Part shown: piece by piece, positions 8,744-16,179 of the stretch
Position numbering within the stretch: position 1 is the first letter of the stretch
How the letters are laid out: each line of letters opens with the position of its first letter
Source: an uncultured Collinsella sp.
GTDB taxonomy: Bacteria; Actinomycetota; Coriobacteriia; Coriobacteriales; Coriobacteriaceae
Direction: 5' to 3'
Assembly (NCBI GenBank): GCA_900544235.1
Contig: UQUL01000015.1
Span: 1 to 48,238 of the forward strand
Length of the DNA: 48,238 bases
The notes under the pieces: model-generated
Databases searched by the model: none
The model's input: the letters and a program-made list of their open reading frames with translations, nothing else
What the model was told of the DNA's origin: nothing
Made by a program: the position numbers and the translations under genes

Positions 8744-10327
8744 ATGTCTGATCGTTTGACGGTCCTGACGTCTAAGAGCGTCTTTACCGGTACGGGGGAC
8801 CTGCCGTTTGAAGGTTTCGTAGCGGTCCGTGGCAATCGAATTGAGGCTGTTGGCACCAAGTGTGAGGTAGCTTCGTATTTGACCCAGGCGGACGAGGTAG
8901 TTGACCTGGGCGACCGCACTATCATGCCTGGCCTGATCGATGTGCATACCTTCTATACAGGTTGGGCGCTGCGGACGTTGGGGTCTGATCTGTCCGGCAT
9001 CGCTGATGCCAAAGAGGCTGTGTCGCTCTTGCGTGCATGGAAAGAAGATCATCCGGATTGCGCGGCGGCTTTTGGCCACAACCTACCCGAAACGTTGGCA
9101 TCGGATGCCGAGAACGCAAATACGGCAGCTGTGTTTGACGATTGTTTTGGCGATATCCCTGTCGTCTGCTTTACACCGGGTGCGGAGACCTGCGTTCTCA
9201 ATGCTGCCGCCAGTGCGCGATACGGCTTTACACCCCAGGCGTGCTATGCCGAGAAGATCTGGCGCATGATGAGCGATTTCCTCGCGCTGCCCGAGGTGCG
9301 TGCCGGGTATTCGGACTACATGAGCATGCTTAACGAGCGCGGCGTTACCGCCATCAAGGAAATGGCGTTTGATGACTACTACGGCTTTGCCGACGAAATG
9401 GCTCGCCGTGAGGAATCTGGTGAGCTGACGGTTCGCGTCTCTATGATGTCGCAGCCGGTGGGCGCCGGTGCAAATCTGGCATATGCCCGCGAGGCGCGAG
9501 AGCGCTTCCGGGGACCGTTCGTTCGTTTTTCTGGCTTCAACCGTATGACCGATCGCGGCGTATGGGTGGGGCTTGCCGAGATGATAGACCCCTATGAGGA
9601 CACGGCCGATGCGGGCGCTGCCGGCAAGACGGTCGTCGAGGAGCCAGAGTGGGATCTGATTGAGAACGAGCTGCGTGCAATTGATGCTGACGGCTTCCGA
9701 TATTCCTTGCATTGCCAGGGCGATGGCGCCGTTCGCCGCACCGTGGCACTCTATGCCTCGCTGCCTCGAGACGAGCATGGACGGATGCTTCGCCGCCATA
9801 CGATTACCGATCTCGAGAACTCTGACCCGACCGATCTTGTCGAGTTTGGCAAGTTAGGTGGAATTTGCGAGGTCTATCCGCAGATTCTGACGCTGGACCG
9901 GCGCGAGGATTGCCTGTCGATGATGCGTCGACAAATTGGCGAGACGCGACTTTTGCACAGCTGGAATCGCCGCGGCATGGAAGATTCCGGATGCGCAGTG
10001 TGCTGCGGCACGGATCTGCCGCTGCTGATTCCGAGCCTGGGCGAGTCAATCTACAGCGCGTGCGGCGGATTCTTCGCCGACGGACTGCCCGTGAATGAGG
10101 TCAACACGCTGACGCTTGTTGAGCTCTTGCGCGCTTGGACTGCCGGGGGCGCGTACGATCTGATGCGCGAAGACGAGCTGGGTACGCTTGAGGTTGGCAA
10201 GCTTGCCGATATCTGCGTGCTCAATCGGGATGTGTTCGACCTCGATTATCGCGACGCACGCGATCTTGCGGTTGACATGACGATGTCGGACGGACAAATC
10301 GTGTTCGATCGAAATAAGGAGGCATAA
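8744..10327 (+). CDS. YtcJ-like amidohydrolase homologue with one metal ligand changed
   Basis: A 527-aa amidohydrolase-superfamily protein (Amidohydro_3/YtcJ type) with a small beta domain at both ends and a TIM barrel. Metal-site landmarks: PGLIDVHTF where the family has HxH, so the second His is Phe; IKEM as the probable bridging region; HCQGDGA, RRHTITD and GTDLPLL for strands 5, 6 and 8. The other ligands look intact, so it may bind one metal. The ATG at 8744 is preferred over the GTG nine bases earlier because TAGGTGG lies at the right distance. It follows the carrier with almost no gap. In this setting it might hydrolyse an amide, cyclic or peptide-linked form of the substrate (inference). 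Confidence 0.8.
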   Translation: MSDRLTVLTSKSVFTGTGDLPFEGFVAVRGNRIEAVGTKCEVASYLTQADEVVDLGDRTIMPGLIDVHTFYTGWALRTLGSDLSGIADAKEAVSLLRAWKEDHPDCAAAFGHNLPETLASDAENANTAAVFDDCFGDIPVVCFTPGAETCVLNAAASARYGFTPQACYAEKIWRMMSDFLALPEVRAGYSDYMSMLNERGVTAIKEMAFDDYYGFADEMARREESGELTVRVSMMSQPVGAGANLAYAREARERFRGPFVRFSGFNRMTDRGVWVGLAEMIDPYEDTADAGAAGKTVVEEPEWDLIENELRAIDADGFRYSLHCQGDGAVRRTVALYASLPRDEHGRMLRRHTITDLENSDPTDLVEFGKLGGICEVYPQILTLDRREDCLSMMRRQIGETRLLHSWNRRGMEDSGCAVCCGTDLPLLIPSLGESIYSACGGFFADGLPVNEVNTLTLVELLRAWTAGGAYDLMREDELGTLEVGKLADICVLNRDVFDLDYRDARDLAVDMTMSDGQIVFDRNKEA

Positions 10328-10328
10328 G

Positions 10329-11180
10329 ATGTCTGAATCCAAACCGACGCTGCACCGCGAACAGATTGCGGGCATGAATATCCACTACATCATGTGGTCG
10401 CTCGATTACTTCCTTGATGTGCAGCAGCGTTTGGGCTTTGAGTCCATTGAGCTGTGGTGTGCGGAGCCGCATGTGACGCTCGACCACACGGGCTACTTTG
10501 AAGCTGAGGTCCTGGCGAAAAAGGCTGCAGACCGTGGGCTTAGGTATCGTACTCTGTGTCCCGAGAATGTTGTCTATCCTTGGCAGTACTGCGCACGCAA
10601 ACCGCTGCATGAACAGCGCAGCTTGGCGTACTTTAAGCACGGCATTGAGCTTGCCGAGGTACTTGGGTGCGACCGCATGTCCATCAACTCGGGCTGGGGC
10701 GACTGGGACGAGGACCGCGAGGAAGCCTGGAAGCGCAGCCGCGAGCACTTGTCCATTCTGGCGGAGTATGCCGGCGAGCACGGTCTGGTGCTTACGATGG
10801 AAAGCCTGCGTCCCGAGGAGAGCAACCTTGTGACGACGGTTTCCGATGCGAAGCGCATGATTGACGAGGTCGCGAGCCCGTACTTACAGCCCATGGTTGA
10901 TACAACCGCGATGGGCGTTGCAGGCGAGACGCTCGAGGACTGGTTTGCCGCCTTTGGTGATGGGGCAATTCACGAGATGCACTTTATCGACGGTGACCCG
11001 TATGGCCATCTGGTGTGGGGCGATGGCAAGCACGATATGGACGCCTTCGTCGCCACGCTCAACGCCCATGGTTTCGACGGCATGCTGAGCCAGGAAATCA
11101 CGGACGGTCGTTACTACGATGATCCGGCGGCGGCAGATGCCAAGAACATGGCCGCATTCGAGAAATATCTGATTGACTAA
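10329..11180 (+). CDS. frlC: FrlC-like sugar epimerase (xylose isomerase-like TIM barrel)
   Basis: A 283-aa AP-endonuclease-2/xylose-isomerase-fold protein. From memory it lines up with E. coli FrlC (fructoselysine 3-epimerase) through the C-terminal half: ESLRPEESN, PMVDTTA, EMHFIDGD and SQEIT provide the expected Glu, Asp, His and Glu metal ligands. FrlC interconverts psicoselysine and fructoselysine. The start follows AAGGAGG and lies two bases after the previous stop. Finding FrlB- and FrlD-like genes next to it strongly supports a ketosamine substrate. Other sugar epimerases of the same fold remain possible. Confidence 0.75.
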   Translation: MSESKPTLHREQIAGMNIHYIMWSLDYFLDVQQRLGFESIELWCAEPHVTLDHTGYFEAEVLAKKAADRGLRYRTLCPENVVYPWQYCARKPLHEQRSLAYFKHGIELAEVLGCDRMSINSGWGDWDEDREEAWKRSREHLSILAEYAGEHGLVLTMESLRPEESNLVTTVSDAKRMIDEVASPYLQPMVDTTAMGVAGETLEDWFAAFGDGAIHEMHFIDGDPYGHLVWGDGKHDMDAFVATLNAHGFDGMLSQEITDGRYYDDPAAADAKNMAAFEKYLID

Positions 11181-11242
11181 AACAACCATCGGCCACGCAA
11201 CCAACGTCATTGATTGCGGGCCAAATAAGAAAGGAACTGGAT

Positions 11243-12211
11243 ATGAACGCACACGATCTGATCAAAGAGGCAATTGCCGAGAAGGGCAAGTTCGACAGCG
11301 TCTACTGGATTGCTTGCGGTGGCTCCATGATCGATTTGATCCCGGCTCATGAGCTTCTGCAGCGCGAGGCAACCACCTTCACTTCGTATATCTATACGGC
11401 TCGCGAGTTCGATATCATGCGTCCGCGTCGTCTGGGCGAGAAGTCCCTGGTCATCGCTTGTAGCCACAGTGGCAACACCCCCGAGGTCGTCGAGGGCTGC
11501 GAGATTGCCCTTGCTGCCGGCGCTACGGTGATCGCCCAGACCGACAACGCTGGATCTAAGATCGACTCCGGCAAGTGGACCACGTGGGTCTACCCATGGG
11601 GCGAGGGCGTGCCGCAGGCCGAGGTCCCCGCTGGCATTTCGCTGTCGCTTGCGGCAGAGCTGCTCGATCAGCAGGAGGGCTACGCCGATCTTGCCGATAT
11701 GTATGCCGGTATCGCCGAGATGGATAAGATTCTTCCCCCGGCACGCGAGAAGGTAAATGCCGAGCTGGGTGATCGCTTTGCCAAGCTTTGCCAGGAGCAC
11801 GAGTTCTTCTATATTCTGGGCAGCGGTCCCAACTTTAGCCAGACCTACGGTTTCGCTATCTGCTCTCTTATGGAGATGCAGTGGCAGCACTGCAGCTACA
11901 TCCACTCTGCCGAGTACTTCCATGGCCCCTTCGAGGCTACTCAGGATGGCGTATTTTACTTCCTGCAGATGGGCTCCAGCGAGTGCCGTGCTATGGACGA
12001 GCGCGCCCTGGCGTTCCTTAAGACGCATACCGATACGCTGATGGTGCTCGATGCCAAGGAGTACGGTATGGAAGCCGTGCCGGCGAGCGTCCGTGCCTAT
12101 CTGGACCCGGTGCTGTTCTACGCCATGAACTGCGAGCTGCGTGCTGCACGCGGCAAGGTGTTTGATCACGATCCCGATTTCCGTCGCTATATGGGTGTTG
12201 TCGAGTACTAG
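11243..12211 (+). CDS. frlB: FrlB-like SIS-domain ketosamine-6-phosphate deglycase
   Basis: A 322-aa protein with two SIS (sugar isomerase) domains, related to the glucosamine-6-phosphate synthase isomerase half. The first domain has the phosphosugar-binding SHSGNTPE near residue 75. The second has HSAEYFHGPFE, matching the Glu-x-x-His catalytic region of FrlB, and the C-terminal end RRYMGVVEY closely resembles FrlB. FrlB cleaves fructoselysine-6-phosphate into lysine and glucose-6-phosphate. The ATG at 11243 follows GAAAGGAA. Length is close to FrlB (about 340 aa). The exact amino moiety released cannot be read from sequence. Confidence 0.8.
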   Translation: MNAHDLIKEAIAEKGKFDSVYWIACGGSMIDLIPAHELLQREATTFTSYIYTAREFDIMRPRRLGEKSLVIACSHSGNTPEVVEGCEIALAAGATVIAQTDNAGSKIDSGKWTTWVYPWGEGVPQAEVPAGISLSLAAELLDQQEGYADLADMYAGIAEMDKILPPAREKVNAELGDRFAKLCQEHEFFYILGSGPNFSQTYGFAICSLMEMQWQHCSYIHSAEYFHGPFEATQDGVFYFLQMGSSECRAMDERALAFLKTHTDTLMVLDAKEYGMEAVPASVRAYLDPVLFYAMNCELRAARGKVFDHDPDFRRYMGVVEY

Positions 12212-12225
12212 AAGGGGCAAAGGCC

Positions 12226-13089
12226 ATGGCATTTAACGTTAACGCGCTCGGATTTGGCGACAACGTCGTCGATCGCTACGAGCATATCCACACCATGTAT
12301 CCCGGCGGCAATGCGGTGAACTTCGCCGTTTATGCCAAGAAATGCGGTGCCGCACGCTCCGCATACATGGGCATTTTTGGCAATGACGCCGCTGCCGAGC
12401 ATGTCATTGCAAGCCTCGAGGATGAAGGTATCGAGCTTGACAAGTGCGAGCAGATGATTGGCGAGAACGGAGCGGCTCGCGTGACCGTCGTTGACGGTGA
12501 CCGTGTCTTCCTCGGCTCCAACGAGGGCGGTATCCGTGGCGATGCGCGCTATGTCCTCGATCGCTTTGACCTTTCGTACATGAAGCAGTTCGATGTGGTT
12601 CATTCGGGCAACTATTGCTTTACCGAGCGCGAGCTGCCCAAGCTGAAGGCTGCGGGCGTCACGGTCTCTTTTGACTTTTCGGACGACTCCACCGACGAGT
12701 ACTACGAGCAGATTGCGCCCTACGTCGATTTCGCTTTCTTTAGTGCGGCGGATGCCGCGAGTGAGGACGAGATTCGCGAGCGTCTGGCATGGGTGAAGGG
12801 CCTGGGTCCGCGTTTTGTGTCGGCTACGGCGGGCGCCGAGGGCTGCATTGCTTACGACGGCGAGCGTTATTACCGCCAGCTGGCTAAACCGGTAACGGAC
12901 ATGAAGGACACCATGGGGGCGGGCGACTCGTTCCTCACCTCGTTTTTGATGTGCTATCTCGATTCCGCCAAGCGCGGTGAGGATGGCGCCGAGGCCATCG
13001 AGCGCGCGCTCGACTTTGCTGCCGGGTTTGCCTCGACCGTGTGCGGCATGGAAGGTTCTTGGGGCCACGGAGCACCAATCGTCGAATAG
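12226..13089 (+). CDS. frlD: FrlD-like PfkB-family kinase, copy 1
   Basis: A 287-aa ribokinase/PfkB-family sugar kinase. The N-terminal substrate motif MYPGGNAVNFAVY matches FrlD (fructoselysine 6-kinase), and the C-terminal DTMGAGDSF holds the anion hole and catalytic Asp. FrlD makes the 6-phosphate that FrlB cleaves. It starts 14 bases after the deglycase stop with AAGGGGCAAAGG upstream, so the two are co-translated. A terminator-like hairpin lies downstream, before a second kinase of the same family. Confidence 0.8.
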   Translation: MAFNVNALGFGDNVVDRYEHIHTMYPGGNAVNFAVYAKKCGAARSAYMGIFGNDAAAEHVIASLEDEGIELDKCEQMIGENGAARVTVVDGDRVFLGSNEGGIRGDARYVLDRFDLSYMKQFDVVHSGNYCFTERELPKLKAAGVTVSFDFSDDSTDEYYEQIAPYVDFAFFSAADAASEDEIRERLAWVKGLGPRFVSATAGAEGCIAYDGERYYRQLAKPVTDMKDTMGAGDSFLTSFLMCYLDSAKRGEDGAEAIERALDFAAGFASTVCGMEGSWGHGAPIVE

Positions 13090-13159
13090 CTTAAGAAAGC
13101 GTACGGCGGTCTGGCTATGAGGCCTTGGACAGCCGATGCAGAACAATAAGCGAAACGCG

Positions 13160-13193
13160 AAAAGGGGGCTCGCCATGTGGCGGGTCCCCTTTT
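13160..13193 (+). terminator. Hairpin dividing the catabolic operon between the two kinase genes
   Basis: AAAAGGGG at 13160-13167 pairs with CCCCTTTT at 13186-13193, with an inner stem CGCC/GGCG at 13171-13174 and 13179-13182. The T-run at the base is typical of an intrinsic terminator. The next start codon follows within 18 bases, so it could be a partial terminator that lowers expression of the second half. Confidence 0.7.
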
Positions 13194-13210
13194 GAACATT
13201 GGAGAAGACC

Positions 13211-14011
13211 ATGGGTATTAAAGCGTGTGCGGCTGGTTTTTGCTGCGCGGACGTCTATCAAAACATCGGCGTGTTCTATCCGACTGGTAATGGCATTGAC
13301 TGGGGTATCCATCTTGCACGAATGGGCGTTTCGGTATCCGCCGTGTCGGTTGTCGGCAAGGACGAGTACGGAGACAAGATGAGAGAGGCGCTGGCCGCTG
13401 AGGGGTTCGATATCTCACATCTGCGGGTGGAAGATGGCGACACCTCGGTGATGCTCATGGCATTGAAAGACGGCGTCGATCGCGTGCATCTCGAGGCAAT
13501 CGATGGCGTAATGGAGACATATCGACCGAATGAAGACGACCGGGCGTTTATCCTAGAGCATGACATCATTCATACCGACCTGTTTGGCAATTGTTTGGAC
13601 CTCCTGCCCGAATGGCATGATGCGGGCAAGACGGTGGTTATGGACTTCTCGGTGTTCAGCCAGGATCCCGAATATGCATGCGAGGCTCATTTTCCTTACG
13701 TAGACTATGCGTTCATGTCGTTTGAAGAGGATACTCCGGAGCTGCGGGACTGGGTACGCCACGTGCAGGAATTGGGACCGCGCGTTGCGGTTGCCACGCT
13801 TGGCGAGAAGGGGAGCATTGCCTATGACGGTGAGCGCTTCTATGAGTGCGGGATCGTACCGGCGGAGAAGGTCGTTAATACCGTGGGTGCCGGCGACTCG
13901 TATATTGCCGGGTTTACCAAGGGCGTGATCGATGGCCTTGATATTCCGGCGTGTATGAAGGCGGGCGCTGAGCTGTCGTCCCGAGTGATTGGTTCGTTTG
14001 AGCCGTACTAG
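13211..14011 (+). CDS. PfkB-family kinase, copy 2, with a diverged sugar site
   Basis: A 266-aa PfkB-family kinase with the catalytic motif NTVGAGDSY near residue 225 and the same overall layout as copy 1. The substrate motif differs: YPTGNGIDWGIHLARMG replaces the PGGNAVN pattern, so the sugar or its leaving group is probably different. The ATG at 13211 follows GGAGAAG; an upstream TTG in frame lies in that site and is rejected. It follows the internal hairpin and precedes the second amidohydrolase. Either a second Amadori compound or an intermediate of the pathway could be phosphorylated. Confidence 0.8.
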   Translation: MGIKACAAGFCCADVYQNIGVFYPTGNGIDWGIHLARMGVSVSAVSVVGKDEYGDKMREALAAEGFDISHLRVEDGDTSVMLMALKDGVDRVHLEAIDGVMETYRPNEDDRAFILEHDIIHTDLFGNCLDLLPEWHDAGKTVVMDFSVFSQDPEYACEAHFPYVDYAFMSFEEDTPELRDWVRHVQELGPRVAVATLGEKGSIAYDGERFYECGIVPAEKVVNTVGAGDSYIAGFTKGVIDGLDIPACMKAGAELSSRVIGSFEPY

Positions 14012-14038
14012 GGTCAAATGCCTGGAAAGGAGTATGAA

Positions 14039-14899
14039 ATGGTTATCGACATGTTGGTCCATCCTATGCTCTACGGCGAGATCTGTACGCCGGGTGATGA
14101 GCCTGATGGATTCGGTTTTTGGTCACGAGAATTTGGTATGGGGCATATGGGCCCCATGGATTGGGATGAGCTTCAAGTCGAGATGGACGTCTGTGACGTG
14201 CAGAAGAGCGTGCTCATGCCGCTCGATGTAACCACGGCATGCGGAGGGCACTTTGGCACCAATGACCAGATTGCCATGCTGGTTGCCGCGCATCCCGATC
14301 GTCTGTGGGGATTTGCGAGCGTAGACCCGCAGGTGAGCGGTGCCGCAGACGAACTGGAGCGCGCCTTTACCGAGTTGGGGGCAAAGGGGCTTTGCCTGCA
14401 TCCTGCAAAGCAGGGTTTTGCCCCCGATGATGCTGTGGCCGAGCCGCTTTACGAGCTGTGCGAGCGCTATAACAAGCCGGTGGTTTTCCATGCCGGTATG
14501 TCTTGGGAGCCTGGCGCAGAGCTCTCGCGCAGTAACCCGCTTGCATTTGAGCACACAATCGCAACGCATCCAAATGTGCGCTTTAGTTTGACCCACTTTG
14601 GCTGGCCCTGGGTGCGCGAGACCGTGGCGATGCTGCTCAAGTATCCCAACTGCTACACGGACACCTCTATCACTTACATCGATTCGCCCGAGGAGATGAT
14701 GCAGCGTCTTTTCACGGTCGATATGGGGCCGCTGTGGTATGAGCGCGCGCTATCGCATCAAGTGATGTTCGCCAGCAATACGCCGCGTTTCCGTGCATTC
14801 AAACTCAAGCGGGCGCTCGATACCGTGTCCATGCGCGATGATGCGCGAGAAAGGCTCTACTGGGGTAATGCCCTGCGTTTTCTTGAAGGGGATGAGTGA
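14039..14899 (+). CDS. Amidohydrolase_2-type TIM-barrel protein with altered metal ligands
   Basis: A 286-aa member of the Amidohydrolase_2 fold (ACMSD-like hydrolases and decarboxylases). The N-terminal motif VIDMLVHP corresponds to the usual ID-x-H-x-H-P, so the first His is Leu. Other landmarks are VVFHAGM, SLTHFGWPW and FASNTPRF, where the usual strand-8 Asp is Asn. Two ligands of the usual metal site are therefore changed. The ATG at 14039 follows AAAGGAG. It lies in the operon between kinase 2 and the yjbQ-like gene, whose start is three bases after its stop. It may be a metal-independent hydrolase, a lyase, or a binding protein. Confidence 0.75.
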   Translation: MVIDMLVHPMLYGEICTPGDEPDGFGFWSREFGMGHMGPMDWDELQVEMDVCDVQKSVLMPLDVTTACGGHFGTNDQIAMLVAAHPDRLWGFASVDPQVSGAADELERAFTELGAKGLCLHPAKQGFAPDDAVAEPLYELCERYNKPVVFHAGMSWEPGAELSRSNPLAFEHTIATHPNVRFSLTHFGWPWVRETVAMLLKYPNCYTDTSITYIDSPEEMMQRLFTVDMGPLWYERALSHQVMFASNTPRFRAFKLKRALDTVSMRDDARERLYWGNALRFLEGDE

Positions 14900-14901
14900 A
14901 C

Positions 14902-15330
14902 ATGGTGACGCTCGAGACATTGAGCTATCTATCGACTGCTCCGGACCAGTTCATCGATATTACCGAGGACGTGCACGCTGCCATCGAACGCAGTTCGGTG
15001 ACGAATGGCTTGGCAGCAATTATTTTGTCGCATACGACCTGTGGAATCGTGGTAAACGAGGGACTGCCCTGCGTGGAGACGGATCTTATGGAGACGCTTG
15101 ATCGCATCGCCCCGCTCGATGCCCCCTATGCGCATGCACACTTCCTGCCGAGCTATGGAGCCACCGGCAACAACTCCTGTGGGCATATCAAGAGCATGAT
15201 TTGTGGAAACAGTTGCTTCTTTCCCGTCCAAGATGGCCACATCGTGTGTGGAGGTGCCCAGAACATCTATCTTGCGGAGTTTGACGGTCCGCAGAAGCGA
15301 AAAGTGTACGTCGAAGTGCTGGGGGAGTAA
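14902..15330 (+). CDS. YjbQ/UPF0047-family protein
   Basis: A 142-aa protein of the YjbQ family (small beta-rich trimers; some members have weak thiamin-phosphate-synthase activity, but the main role is uncertain). Visible family motifs: SHTTCGIVVNE, DLMETLDRIAP, YAHAHF, GHIKSMICG and EFDGPQKRKVYV. The usual GTWQ near the end is GGAQ here, a departure in a well-conserved spot. The ATG follows AAGGGGATGAG and is three bases beyond the previous stop, so it belongs to the operon. Its association with sugar catabolism is notable. Confidence 0.82.
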   Translation: MVTLETLSYLSTAPDQFIDITEDVHAAIERSSVTNGLAAIILSHTTCGIVVNEGLPCVETDLMETLDRIAPLDAPYAHAHFLPSYGATGNNSCGHIKSMICGNSCFFPVQDGHIVCGGAQNIYLAEFDGPQKRKVYVEVLGE

Positions 15331-15363
15331 CGTCCCCGCGATAACCCTATGAAGGAGCACGTT

Positions 15364-16173
15364 ATGTCGTTTCTAACTTCGATGTTCAAGACCGAAAAGC
15401 CGGTTATCGGAATGCTGCACCTGCGTCCTCTGCCGGGCGACCCACTGTATTACCCGGGTGGAAGCGTGTCGCAGGTCGTGGAAGCCGCCAAGCGCGATCT
15501 CGAGGCGTTGCAACAGGGCGGTGTCGATGGCATTTTGATTACCAATGAGCTCTCGATGCCCTATGAGCAGCACGTTTCTCCCTCAGCCCTTGCATCGATG
15601 GGCTATGTAATCGGAGCTCTGTCCCATGATCTGTCGACCCTTTGGGGAGCCGAGGCTATTTACGACGGTGATGCCACAATCGAGCTGTGCGCTGCTGTCG
15701 ATGCGCAGTTCACGCGCTGCAATTTTTGCGGTGCCTGGGCCGGTGATCTCGGGCTGATTAATCGAGATTTCGCGCACACCATGCGTCGCAAGGCGGCGCT
15801 GCGCTTGGACGACCTCAAGCTTTTTCACTTCATCACGAGCGAGGGGGAGGTTTATCTTAACGACCGCACGACTGCGGACATTGCCGATTCACTTCTCTTT
15901 AATTGCCTACCGGATGCGATGGTCATCGGCGGTTCGGCTGCCGGTCGTGGCGCTTCGGGCGAGCTTGCCGATGAGGTCCGCGAGCGTGTTGGCCAAGTGC
16001 CTGTGGTATGTGGCACCGGTTGTCGCGAAAATACCGTGGCTGACGTATTTGCTCACTACGATGGTGCGTTTGTCGGCACGTGCTTAAAGCGCGACGGAAA
16101 GCTGGATGCCCCGGTTGATGTTGAGCGGGTAGCTCGTTTTATGGCTGCCGCTCGTACGGCGCGAGGGGAGTAG
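15364..16173 (+). CDS. BtpA/SgcQ-family TIM-barrel protein
   Basis: A 269-aa BtpA-family protein. The N-terminal VIGMLHLRPLPGDP, GVDGILITNE in the middle, and C-terminal VIGGSAAGRGAS and VVCGTGCRENTV are typical. The family is named for a cyanobacterial photosystem biogenesis factor, but in heterotrophs (for example E. coli SgcQ) it occurs in sugar loci and is probably a phosphosugar aldolase, lyase or isomerase. The ATG at 15364 follows GAAGGAG. Its stop is six bases from the FGGY-kinase start, so the two probably act in sequence. Confidence 0.82.
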   Translation: MSFLTSMFKTEKPVIGMLHLRPLPGDPLYYPGGSVSQVVEAAKRDLEALQQGGVDGILITNELSMPYEQHVSPSALASMGYVIGALSHDLSTLWGAEAIYDGDATIELCAAVDAQFTRCNFCGAWAGDLGLINRDFAHTMRRKAALRLDDLKLFHFITSEGEVYLNDRTTADIADSLLFNCLPDAMVIGGSAAGRGASGELADEVRERVGQVPVVCGTGCRENTVADVFAHYDGAFVGTCLKRDGKLDAPVDVERVARFMAAARTARGE

Positions 16174-16179
16174 GCACCT

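Noticed and set aside
7589..9079. 496-codon minus-strand open frame across carrier and amidohydrolase genes
   Set aside because: Composition rich in His, Gln and Arg with no motif; it is antisense to two well-supported genes.
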